Source: an uncultured Blautia sp.
Lineage (GTDB): Bacteria; Bacillota; Clostridia; Lachnospirales; Lachnospiraceae
DNA: 27,821 nt
Assembly: GCA_934394595.1 (NCBI GenBank)
Contig: CAKRRX010000023.1
Span: 1-27,821 of the forward strand
Direction: 5' to 3'
Shown in pieces: positions 7,686 to 14,972 of the stretch (position 1 is the first letter of the stretch; every line of letters begins with the position of its first letter). A program made the position numbers and the translations under genes. A model generated the notes under the pieces. That model ran no database searches, was not told the origin of the DNA, and saw nothing but the letters and a program-made list of their open reading frames with translations.

Positions 7686-7709
7686 AGATTTGAAATTGCG
7701 GAGGAAAAC

Positions 7710-9032
7710 ATGAAAAAAAAGGTTGCATTACACAATCTGGGATGCAAGGTAAATGCTTACGAGGTGGAAGCTATGCAGCAGCTTCTGGAACAGGCGGGGT
7801 ACGAGATTGTTCCCTTTGAACCAGGGGCTGATGTATATGTGATCAATACCTGTACAGTGACCAATATCGCAGACCGTAAGTCAAGACAGATGCTTCATAA
7901 AGCAAAAAAAATGAACCCGGATGCAGTAGTGGTTGCTACTGGATGCTATGTCCAGACAGACGAAGGAAAGCTGGAAAAGGACGAAGCAGTTGATCTGGTC
8001 CTTGGAAATAATCAGAAAAAAAATATTGTAGAGGTTCTGGCTGAATATGAAGCAGAACATCAAAAACAGGCCCATATCATCAAAATCAACCAGACAAAAG
8101 AATACGAAGAACTGGAAATCAGCCGCACAGCAGAGCATGTGCGTGCCTACATCAAAGTACAGGACGGATGCAATCAGTTTTGTACGTATTGCATCATTCC
8201 CTATGCCAGAGGCAGGGTGAGAAGCCGTGCAAAGGAAAAAATCCTTCAGGAAGTACACAAGCTGGCAGAAGCCGGTTATAAAGAAGTGGTTCTCACAGGA
8301 ATTCACCTCAGCTCTTACGGTGTGGATTTCCCGGAAGAAAAGAAGGAAGATCTTCTGTCCCTGATCAAAGGGGTCAATGCGGTAGAAGGAATAAACAGAA
8401 TCCGTCTTGGGTCCCTGGAACCAGGGATCGTGACAGAAGAATTTGCCAGGGAATTGTCTGCAATGCCAAAGGTGTGTCCACATTTTCATCTTTCCCTGCA
8501 GAGCGGCTGTGATACTACTCTGGAGCGGATGAACCGCAGATACAGAAGTGCTCAGTATAAAGAAAGATGTGAGATTCTCAGGAAATATTTTGAAAACCCT
8601 GCGCTTACCACAGATGTGATCGTAGGCTTTCCCATGGAGACCGAAAAAGACTTTCAGGCATCCTACGAATTTGTAAGAGACATTCATTTTTATGAGACTC
8701 ATATTTTTAAATATTCCAGACGTCACGGTACCAAAGCTGCCCAAATGGACGGACAGCTTACCGACGCTGTAAAAGCTGAGCGAAGCGACAAAATGCTGGA
8801 ACTCAATGAAACTCGGGAAAAGGAGTATGAGGACACTTTTCTTGGAAAAGATGTGGAAGTCCTTCTGGAAGAAGAAGTTGACATTCAGGGAAAATCCTAT
8901 TATCTTGGACATACCCGTGAATATGTAAAGGTGGCAGTCCCCAAGCTGGAAAAATACAGCGTAAACCAGGAACTGACGGTAAAAGCAGAACAGTTTTTAC
9001 AGCCGCATATTTTACTTGGTGAGGAAAAATGA
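7710..9032 (+). CDS. mtaB: tRNA N6-threonylcarbamoyladenosine methylthiotransferase MtaB
   Basis: Radical SAM enzyme that adds a methylthio group to t6A37 of tRNA, giving ms2t6A. The 440-residue protein has the methylthiotransferase N-terminal domain with three cluster cysteines (Cys12 in NLGCKVN, Cys48 in NTCTVTN, Cys79 in ATGCY). The radical SAM motif CNQFCTYC (Cys154, 158, 161) is followed by IPYARGRVRSR. The C-terminal region (about 375-440) is the TRAM-like domain. NLGCKVNAYE and LGSLEPG point to MtaB rather than MiaB or RimO. The start at 7710 follows GGAGGAAAAC; a TTG further upstream in frame is the -35 box of its promoter. It is divergent from the HPr-like gene. Confidence 0.94.
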   Translation: MKKKVALHNLGCKVNAYEVEAMQQLLEQAGYEIVPFEPGADVYVINTCTVTNIADRKSRQMLHKAKKMNPDAVVVATGCYVQTDEGKLEKDEAVDLVLGNNQKKNIVEVLAEYEAEHQKQAHIIKINQTKEYEELEISRTAEHVRAYIKVQDGCNQFCTYCIIPYARGRVRSRAKEKILQEVHKLAEAGYKEVVLTGIHLSSYGVDFPEEKKEDLLSLIKGVNAVEGINRIRLGSLEPGIVTEEFARELSAMPKVCPHFHLSLQSGCDTTLERMNRRYRSAQYKERCEILRKYFENPALTTDVIVGFPMETEKDFQASYEFVRDIHFYETHIFKYSRRHGTKAAQMDGQLTDAVKAERSDKMLELNETREKEYEDTFLGKDVEVLLEEEVDIQGKSYYLGHTREYVKVAVPKLEKYSVNQELTVKAEQFLQPHILLGEEK

Positions 9033-9041
9033 TTTTGGTGA

Positions 9042-9070
9042 TTGTAATTTAGTTGCAGTTATATTAAAAT
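9042..9070 (+). promoter_or_regulatory. Probable promoter of the ireB-ruvX operon
   Basis: TTGTAA and TAAAAT are 17 bases apart in the AT-rich gap after mtaB, about 32 bases before the ireB ATG. The match to consensus is moderate. Confidence 0.5.
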
Positions 9071-9102
9071 AGAGAAGAAATAATCGTAAGGACGTGAGAA
9101 AA

Positions 9103-9375
9103 ATGGCAGAAAATAATCTGGGAAGTACCCAATATTTCAGAACAAAACCAGATCAGGAACTTGAAGTGAAAGAAATCCTGGATCTGGTGTACAATGCAAT
9201 GGAAGAAAAAGGCTATAATCCTGTAAATCAGATCGTAGGCTACATTATGTCCGGTGATCCCACTTATATCACCAGCCACAAGGGAGCCAGAAGCATGATC
9301 ATGAAAGTGGAACGTGATGAGCTTGTCGAGGAACTGCTGACTGAGTATATTAAGAACAGATCCTGGGAACACTGA
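9103..9375 (+). CDS. ireB: IreB-family regulatory phosphoprotein (DUF965)
   Basis: Small cytoplasmic protein of 90 residues. In Enterococcus faecalis, IreB is a substrate of the Ser/Thr kinase IreK and influences cephalosporin resistance. The conserved core is visible: [40 protein letters not shown] and [13 protein letters not shown]. The phosphorylated threonines in Enterococcus lie near the N-terminus; here Ser8/Thr9 in GSTQYF are candidates only. ATG 9103 is chosen over GTG 9094 because AAGGA is 10 bases from the ATG but only 1 base from the GTG. ruvX follows after 2 bases; this order matches yrzL-yrrK-yrzB of B. subtilis. Confidence 0.9.
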   Translation: MAENNLGSTQYFRTKPDQELEVKEILDLVYNAMEEKGYNPVNQIVGYIMSGDPTYITSHKGARSMIMKVERDELVEELLTEYIKNRSWEH

Positions 9376-9377
9376 TC

Positions 9378-9827
9378 ATGAGAGTGATGGGATTAGATTA
9401 TGGTTCCAAGACTGTAGGGGTTGCCATAAGTGACCCCCTGGGACTGACTGCACAGGGTGTGGAGACCATCTGGCGCAAGCAGGAAAACAAGCTTCGTCAG
9501 ACTCTGGCACGGATTGAAGAACTGATTTCGGAATATCAGGTGGAGCGTATTATACTTGGATATCCGAAAAATATGAATAATACCATTGGCGAGCGGGCCC
9601 TGAAATCTCTGGAATTCAAGGAAAAACTTGAAGGGAGAACAGGCCTGCCTGTTGTGATGTGGGATGAGCGCCTGACAACGGCAGAAGCAGAACGGACCTT
9701 GATGGAAACCGGCGTCAGACGGGAGAATCGCAAGCAGTATCTCGATCAGATGGCAGCAGTTTTGATCTTACAGGGATATTTGGACAGAATAAGCATGAAT
9801 AAGGAAGAGAATAATGGAGAAAATTAA
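9378..9827 (+). CDS. ruvX: Holliday junction resolvase-like protein RuvX/YqgF
   Basis: RNase H-fold protein of 149 residues, linked in other bacteria to Holliday junction resolution and 16S rRNA 5'-end processing. Active-site acidic positions are seen in [16 protein letters not shown] (Asp near residue 7), [13 protein letters not shown], and the C-terminal [11 protein letters not shown] and [15 protein letters not shown]. Length and motifs are normal. It begins 2 bases after ireB and its last 14 bases overlap the DUF1292 gene, so the three are translated as one operon. Confidence 0.93.
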   Translation: MRVMGLDYGSKTVGVAISDPLGLTAQGVETIWRKQENKLRQTLARIEELISEYQVERIILGYPKNMNNTIGERALKSLEFKEKLEGRTGLPVVMWDERLTTAEAERTLMETGVRRENRKQYLDQMAAVLILQGYLDRISMNKEENNGEN

Positions 9828-10068
9828 ATTTCAATCTGAGGACGGGATTATAGAATTTTTCGTAGAAGAACAGACTACAGTTGCAGGAATTACTTACCTT
9901 CTGGTATCTGATTCTCAGGAGGATGAGGCAAATGCCTACATTATGAAGGATGTTTCCGAAGAAGGAAGCACAGAAGCCAGCTATGAGATGGTAGAAGATG
10001 AAGACGAACTGATAGCTGTTTCCAAAGTATTTGAACAGATGTTGGATGACGTGGATCTTGAAATGTAA
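9814..10068 (+). CDS. DUF1292 family protein (YrzB-like)
   Basis: Small acidic protein of 84 residues with the DUF1292 pattern: [20 protein letters not shown], then [20 protein letters not shown] and the acidic end [17 protein letters not shown]. Its biochemical function is unknown. It is almost always third after ireB and ruvX, as here, where it overlaps ruvX by 14 bases with AAGGAAGAG as the ribosome binding site inside ruvX. The family call rests on pattern and context. Confidence 0.87.
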   Translation: MEKIKFQSEDGIIEFFVEEQTTVAGITYLLVSDSQEDEANAYIMKDVSEEGSTEASYEMVEDEDELIAVSKVFEQMLDDVDLEM

Positions 10069-10071
10069 ATG

Positions 10072-10232
10072 GCAGTCCCTGTGAGGTCAGGGAATTGCAG
10101 TCTGCAGCCGGGGGAAAGACTCCTTACGAAAAGCTCCGGCAGCAGCATAATAAAGACGCCTGGCTCCGGTACCGTGATTTTGGAGGGGCCAGTGTTTGCG
10201 TTTCTGCTATTTGCAGGACACTGCACCAGGCG
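10072..10232 (+). promoter_or_regulatory. Highly structured leader between DUF1292 gene and rnjA
   Basis: The spacer before RNase J is GC-rich and can fold into three elements. Stem 1 is TCCCTG/CAGGGA (10076-10093), extended by GCA/TGC. Stem 2 is CTGC-A-GCCGG with CCGGC-A-GCAG (10102-10145). Stem 3 is an outer CGCCTGG/CCAGGCG (10157-10163 with 10226-10232) enclosing CTCC/GGAG (10164-10185) and CAGTGT/ACACTG (10190-10223), itself capped by CTGC/GCAG. It does not match any riboswitch class I can recall. It ends 10 bases before the rnjA GGAGG, so a cis-acting regulatory RNA, perhaps cut by RNase J itself, is the likely meaning, but this is inference. Confidence 0.45.
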
Positions 10233-10256
10233 CGCAAAAATTGGAGGATGGATTGA

Positions 10257-12131
10257 TTGAAGAGCGAGAATAATATGAACAGCAATAGCAGCGGGCAGAA
10301 AGCTCCGGCTGCTGTAAATGGAACCAGAAAACAGACATTCAGACACAAAAATTACAAATACAAACCTCAGCTGAAGAAAGATAATCAGAAAAACAGCACA
10401 GAAAAGCCTGCAAAGAGCAGCTACAAGCCGCAGGTAAGAAATCAGGCAAGACCGGCTGTAAAGCGCAGCCGCAAGAACAATGATTCCAAATTAAAGATCA
10501 TTCCGCTGGGCGGTCTGGAACAGATTGGAATGAATATTACAGCCTTTGAGTATGAAGATAGTATAGTAGTAGTGGACTGTGGCCTTTCTTTCCCGGAAGA
10601 TGACATGCTGGGAATCGACCTTGTCATTCCAGATGTAAGCTATCTGAAAGAAAATATTTCCAAAGTTAAGGGATTTGTGATCACCCATGGACATGAAGAC
10701 CATATCGGAGCCCTTCCCTATGTGTTAAAAGAAGTGAATGTTCCGATTTATTCTACAAAGTTGACACTTGCGTTGATCAGTAATAAATTAAAAGAACACA
10801 ATCTTACGAAATCCACTAAGTTAAAAGAGGTAAAGCATGGACAGGTGATCAATCTGGGGGATTTTGCCATTGAGTTTATCAAGACCAACCACAGTATTCA
10901 GGATGCATCTGCCCTGGCAATTTATTCACCGGTAGGAATTGTGGTACACACAGGTGACTTTAAAGTGGATTACACCCCTGTATTTGGTGATGCCATTGAC
11001 CTTCAGCGTTTTGCTGAGATCGGCAAAAAAGGTGTCCTTGCAGTGATGTGCGATTCCACCAATGCAGAACGTCCGGGCTTCACCATGTCCGAGCGTACTG
11101 TGGGACATGTATTTGACAATCTTTTCAATGAATACAAGACTGCACGTATCATCATTGCGACCTTTGCATCCAATGTAGACCGTGTGCAGCAGATCATCAA
11201 TACAGCTTACCGCTTTGGCCGTAAGGTCGCAGTGGAAGGACGCAGTATGGTAAATGTTATTACCACAGCGGCAGAACTGGGATACCTGCGGATTCCGGAT
11301 CAGACTCTGATCGAGATCGATCAGGTGAAGAACTATCCTGATGAACAGCTGGTTCTGATCACTACAGGAAGCCAGGGAGAATCCATGGCTGCGCTTTCCC
11401 GAATGGCTGCCAATATTCACAAGAAGATCACCATCAAGCCAAACGATGCCATTATTTTCAGTTCCCATCCGATTCCGGGAAATGAGAAAGCTGTATCCAA
11501 GGTGATCAATGAGCTTTCCATGAAAGGTGCTAAAGTTATTTTCCAGGATGCACACGTATCCGGACATGCATGTCAGGAAGAGATCAAGCTGATCTATTCC
11601 CTTGTAAAGCCCAAATATGCCATCCCGGTACATGGAGAATACCGTCATCTCACAGCGCAGAAGCATGTGGTGGAAGAGCTTGGATATTCCAATGACAATA
11701 TCTTTATCCTGAAATCCGGAAATGTCCTGGAACTGGATGAAAACAGTGCAGCAGTGACAGGATCTGTCCATACAGGAGCTATTCTGGTAGACGGTCTGGG
11801 TGTAGGAGATGTTGGAAATATTGTACTTCGAGACAGACAGCATCTTGCAGAGGATGGAATCATGATCGTTGTCATGACTCTGGAGAGACACAGTAATGTG
11901 GTGCTTGCAGGACCGGACATCGTATCCAGAGGATTTGTATATGTAAGAGAATCTGAGGATCTTATGGATCATGCAAGAGAGGTTGTAGAACAGGCACTGG
12001 ATTCCTGCCTTGAAAGAGGAATCACAGACTGGAGCAAGATCAAGACCAGCGTAAAAGATGCCCTGAGCGATTATGTATGGAAGCGTACCAAGAGAAGCCC
12101 GATGATCCTTCCGATCATTATGGAGGCTTAA
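10257..12131 (+). CDS. rnj: Ribonuclease J
   Basis: Metallo-beta-lactamase/beta-CASP ribonuclease with 5'-3' exonuclease and endonuclease activity in mRNA decay and rRNA maturation. Of 624 residues, about 1-77 form a basic, Asn/Lys/Gln-rich, probably disordered extension; the catalytic core starts at LKIIPLGGLEQIGMN. The zinc motif HGHEDHIG holds His144, His146, Asp148 and His149. Further landmarks are HTGDFKVD, CDSTNAERPG, SSHPIPGNE and HVSGHACQEE. The TTG at 10257 is chosen because GGAGG is 9 bases upstream; an in-frame ATG at 10275 lacks a good site. Whether it is closer to RnjA or RnjB cannot be said. ylbF follows after 11 bases. Confidence 0.93.
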   Translation: MKSENNMNSNSSGQKAPAAVNGTRKQTFRHKNYKYKPQLKKDNQKNSTEKPAKSSYKPQVRNQARPAVKRSRKNNDSKLKIIPLGGLEQIGMNITAFEYEDSIVVVDCGLSFPEDDMLGIDLVIPDVSYLKENISKVKGFVITHGHEDHIGALPYVLKEVNVPIYSTKLTLALISNKLKEHNLTKSTKLKEVKHGQVINLGDFAIEFIKTNHSIQDASALAIYSPVGIVVHTGDFKVDYTPVFGDAIDLQRFAEIGKKGVLAVMCDSTNAERPGFTMSERTVGHVFDNLFNEYKTARIIIATFASNVDRVQQIINTAYRFGRKVAVEGRSMVNVITTAAELGYLRIPDQTLIEIDQVKNYPDEQLVLITTGSQGESMAALSRMAANIHKKITIKPNDAIIFSSHPIPGNEKAVSKVINELSMKGAKVIFQDAHVSGHACQEEIKLIYSLVKPKYAIPVHGEYRHLTAQKHVVEELGYSNDNIFILKSGNVLELDENSAAVTGSVHTGAILVDGLGVGDVGNIVLRDRQHLAEDGIMIVVMTLERHSNVVLAGPDIVSRGFVYVRESEDLMDHAREVVEQALDSCLERGITDWSKIKTSVKDALSDYVWKRTKRSPMILPIIMEA

Positions 12132-12142
12132 GGGAGACAGTC

Positions 12143-12487
12143 ATGAATCAACAGATCACAGAGTGTATCGATAATCTTCTGGCTGCTGTACAAAGCAGCC
12201 AGGAGTATCATGAATTTATAAAGATCAAAGAAATCCTGGAGCAGGATCCGGAGCTTTTAAGCCGTGTGAATGCTTTCAGAAACAGCAATTTCAAGTTACA
12301 GAATGATGCAAACAGAGAGGATCTGTTCCGTGCCACAGAGCAGCTGAACAGAGAATCACGGGAGCTTCGCAGGATTCCACAGGTAAATGCCTATCTTGAT
12401 GCAGAGCTTGCTTTATGCAAGCTCATGCAGGGAATATGCAAGAAGCTTACAAGTGGAATTGACTTGGACATTCCGGATATGCAGTAG
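12143..12487 (+). CDS. YlbF family protein
   Basis: All-helical protein of 114 residues of the YlbF/YmcA family. The visible core is the N-terminal NLLAAVQSSQEYHEFIKIKE, followed by LSRVNAFRNSNFKLQ, then a heptad-like charged helix and IPQVNAYLDAELALCKLM. In B. subtilis YlbF, YmcA and YaaT form a complex that helps RNase Y cleave mRNAs and affects competence, biofilm and sporulation. Here the gene is 11 bases behind RNase J, which supports a role in RNA decay. AGGGAGA precedes the ATG at 12143; codons upstream in the same frame overlap rnj. Confidence 0.85.
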   Translation: MNQQITECIDNLLAAVQSSQEYHEFIKIKEILEQDPELLSRVNAFRNSNFKLQNDANREDLFRATEQLNRESRELRRIPQVNAYLDAELALCKLMQGICKKLTSGIDLDIPDMQ

Positions 12488-12551
12488 AGCTTTGTGTGAA
12501 AAAGCTCTGACAGACAGCTGCACAGCCGGAGAAATGCAGTAAGGAGGAAAC

Positions 12552-13091
12552 ATGAGTAATACGAGAAACGTAGTAGGAAAGGCAGGCCTGATCCTGGCAA
12601 GCGGGGTGTTCCGCACTGCTTTGTACATCTGTGTCGCAGTGCTGATTTTCTGGGGTGGAAAATCTGCATACCAGTTTGGTTATGATGTATTTAACCAGCA
12701 GGCAGTTAGCCCGGGAGACGGACAGGAAGTGACCGTGGTGATCCCGGATGGAGCCTCTACATACGAAGTTGCCAAGATCCTGCAAAGTAAAGGGCTGATC
12801 CAGGATGCAAAGGTATTTTTTGTTCAGGAAAAGCTGTCCACCTACAAAGGAAAAATGCAGTCAGGTACCTATCTTCTCAGTACTGCATACACTCCTACAC
12901 GTATCATGGGGATTTTGGCAGGAGATGAAGAGCAAAGTGGTGTGACTCAGGACAGTTCAGCTGCAACAGGTGCAGCAGTCACAAATACCACAGTAGATGG
13001 GACCGCATCTGATACGGCAGCAGAAGGAAGTGCCGATGGTACTTCTGACGCGGCTTCTTCAGATGGTACCCAGGAGGTTGTGGAGCAGTGA
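12552..13091 (+). CDS. MltG/YceG-like protein lacking the catalytic domain
   Basis: Membrane protein of 179 residues in the place where B. subtilis has yrrL (mltG). One transmembrane segment (about 19-41) is followed by the LysM-like subdomain typical of MltG N-termini: VTVVIPDGASTYEVAKILQS, LIQDAKVFFVQEKL and MQSGTYLLSTAYTPTRIM (about 60-122). From about 128 the sequence is a low-complexity Ala/Ser/Thr/Asp/Gly tail. The YceG catalytic domain with its glutamate is entirely absent, so it should not cleave glycan strands. The gene ends in frame and its stop overlaps the next start, arguing for domain loss rather than a sequencing frameshift. It may bind or scaffold at the cell wall. Confidence 0.75.
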   Translation: MSNTRNVVGKAGLILASGVFRTALYICVAVLIFWGGKSAYQFGYDVFNQQAVSPGDGQEVTVVIPDGASTYEVAKILQSKGLIQDAKVFFVQEKLSTYKGKMQSGTYLLSTAYTPTRIMGILAGDEEQSGVTQDSSAATGAAVTNTTVDGTASDTAAEGSADGTSDAASSDGTQEVVEQ

Positions 13092-13744
13092 TCGTAGAAG
13101 AAAGAATGCGTACTTACATCAATTCTCTGGATATGGGAAATACTCCGTTTCTTGAGAAACTGGAAAAAGAAGCGCTGGAAGGAAGGATTCCCATTATCCG
13201 TAAGGAAATGCAGAGCTTCCTGAAGATGATGCTGGCGGCTATCCGCCCGGGTAAGATCCTGGAAGTAGGAACAGCTGTGGGATTCTCCACTCTTCTTATG
13301 TGCGAATATGGACCGGCAGATGTGAGTATCACTACTATCGAAAATTACGAAAAAAGGATTCCTATTGCCCGGGAGAATTTCAGAAAGGCAGGACGGGAAT
13401 CTCAGATTCAGCTGCTTGAGGGGGATGCCGGAGAGATTCTTGCCGGACTTACCGGACAGTATGACCTGATCTTTATGGATGCTGCCAAAGGGCAGTATAT
13501 CAACTGGCTGCCTGATGTGCTTCGTCTGATGCATAAGGGCAGCATTCTTATATCAGACAATGTTCTGCAGGAGGGGGATATCATAGAATCCCATTATCTG
13601 GTGGAACGGCGAAACCGCACCATTTATAAAAGAATGCGGGAGTATTTGTATGAACTGAAACACAATCCGCTGCTGGAGACTTCCATACTTCCTGTGGGAG
13701 ATGGAGCAGCTGTCAGTGTAAAGAAAGAGGAGAAACATGCGTAA
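13088..13744 (+). CDS. trmR: tRNA 5-hydroxyuridine O-methyltransferase TrmR-like (YrrM)
   Basis: Class I SAM-dependent O-methyltransferase of 218 residues, with motif I ILEVGTAVGFSTLLM (about 57-71), ITTIENYEKR as motif II, and LIFMDAAKGQYINWLP around the metal-binding Asp. In B. subtilis, YrrM/TrmR methylates 5-hydroxyuridine at wobble U34 to 5-methoxyuridine. The start is GTG in a GTGA overlap with the previous stop, so translation is coupled. The trhP homologue that makes the ho5U substrate starts 8 bases inside its 3' end, which strongly supports TrmR over a generic catechol methyltransferase. Confidence 0.85.
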   Translation: MIVEERMRTYINSLDMGNTPFLEKLEKEALEGRIPIIRKEMQSFLKMMLAAIRPGKILEVGTAVGFSTLLMCEYGPADVSITTIENYEKRIPIARENFRKAGRESQIQLLEGDAGEILAGLTGQYDLIFMDAAKGQYINWLPDVLRLMHKGSILISDNVLQEGDIIESHYLVERRNRTIYKRMREYLYELKHNPLLETSILPVGDGAAVSVKKEEKHA

Positions 13745-14960
13745 ACCAGAATTATTAGTTCCGGCAAGCAGTCTGGAAGTCTTGAAAATTGCCACAATTT
13801 TTGGCGCAGATGCAGTTTACATTGGAGGCGAAGCCTTTGGCCTCCGTGCAAAAGCGCGCAACTTTACAAAAGAAGAGATGGCACAGGGAATCGCATTTGC
13901 CCATGAACATGGGGTAAAGGTGTATGTCACAGTGAATATTCTGGCACACAACTATGATCTGGCCGGTGTGCGGGAATATCTGGCAGAGTTAAAAGAACTG
14001 GCACCGGATGCCCTGATCATTGCAGATCCCGGAATTTTCACCTATGCGAAGGAAATCTGTCCGGAGATTGAGCGTCACATCAGCACCCAGGCAAACAATA
14101 CCAACTATGAGACCTACCGTTTCTGGTACAATCTGGGAGCCAAAAGAGTGGTCACAGCAAGAGAACTGTCTCTTGAGGAAATCCGCCAGATCCGGGCAAA
14201 TATTCCGGATGACATGGAAATCGAGACTTTCATTCATGGTGCCATGTGCATTTCCTATTCCGGAAGATGTCTTCTGAGTAATTTTCTGGTGGGAAGAGAT
14301 GCCAATCAGGGAGCCTGTACTCATCCTTGCAGATGGAAATATTCCATTGTGGAAGAGTCAAGACCAGGGGAATATATGCCGGTATTTGAGAACGAAAGAG
14401 GTACCTACATTTTCAATTCCAAGGATCTTTGTATGATTGAGCATATGGATGATATCCTTACAAGCGGCATTGACAGCCTGAAGATTGAAGGTCGTATGAA
14501 AACAGCCCTGTATGTGGCAACAGTAGCCAGAACCTACCGGAAAGCCATTGATGATTATCTGGAAGATCCTGATAAATATCAGCAGAATATGGCCTGGTAT
14601 CAGGAACAGATTGCTGGCTGCACCTACCGAAAATTTACCACTGGATTTTTCTATGGTAAGCCAGACCATGAAGCTCAGATCTACGACAACAATACCTATG
14701 AAAAGGGGTACACCTATCTGGGATTTGCAGAGGCGGTAGATGAGAGAGGCTTGATCCAGATCACTCAGAGAAACAAATTTTCCGTGGGAGAACAGATCGA
14801 GATCATGAAGCCGGACGGAGAAAATCGTCTGGTTACTGTTTCGGCTATCTATGATGAGGAGGGCAATTCCGTAGAAAGCGCTCCCCATCCTCAGCAGAAG
14901 CTGTTTGTTGATCTGGGCGGCGGTGCTGATGTATACGATATCCTCAGACGAAAAGAATAG
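13737..14960 (+). CDS. trhP: tRNA 5-hydroxyuridine synthesis protein TrhP (peptidase U32 family)
   Basis: Member of the U32 'peptidase' family, many of which are RNA hydroxylation proteins. TrhP makes 5-hydroxyuridine at tRNA position 34. The 407-residue protein begins MRKPELLVPASSLEVLKIA and carries the U32 signature ETFIHGAMCISYSGRC with Cys171 and Cys178, then Cys194 and Cys198 in QGACTHPCRW. These and a later Cys are candidate Fe-S ligands, as in UbiU and related proteins. The C-terminal beta domain covers about 310-407. It overlaps trmR by 8 bases. B. subtilis has two paralogues (yrrN, yrrO); only one is present here. Role inferred from family and the trmR neighbour. Confidence 0.88.
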   Translation: MRKPELLVPASSLEVLKIATIFGADAVYIGGEAFGLRAKARNFTKEEMAQGIAFAHEHGVKVYVTVNILAHNYDLAGVREYLAELKELAPDALIIADPGIFTYAKEICPEIERHISTQANNTNYETYRFWYNLGAKRVVTARELSLEEIRQIRANIPDDMEIETFIHGAMCISYSGRCLLSNFLVGRDANQGACTHPCRWKYSIVEESRPGEYMPVFENERGTYIFNSKDLCMIEHMDDILTSGIDSLKIEGRMKTALYVATVARTYRKAIDDYLEDPDKYQQNMAWYQEQIAGCTYRKFTTGFFYGKPDHEAQIYDNNTYEKGYTYLGFAEAVDERGLIQITQRNKFSVGEQIEIMKPDGENRLVTVSAIYDEEGNSVESAPHPQQKLFVDLGGGADVYDILRRKE

Positions 14961-14972
14961 GGAAAAAGGCAT

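Noticed and set aside
7656..7709. TTG start extending MtaB by 18 residues
   Set aside because: The TTG is part of a TTGACA -35 box and the extension contains the -10 box; GGAGG precedes the ATG at 7710.
7881..8912. Long open frame on the minus strand inside mtaB
   Set aside because: It is antisense to a clear radical SAM gene, with an unusual Phe/Cys/His-rich composition and no start signal.
10069..10260. 63-residue reading frame between DUF1292 and rnj, and a second open frame ending at 10259
   Set aside because: The first has no ribosome binding site and no family resemblance; the second has no ATG or GTG start. The many nested stems make a structured RNA more likely, though a small protein is not fully excluded.
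10926..11972. 348-residue minus-strand frame inside rnj
   Set aside because: Antisense shadow of RNase J coding; composition rich in Ser, Cys and His with no domain pattern.
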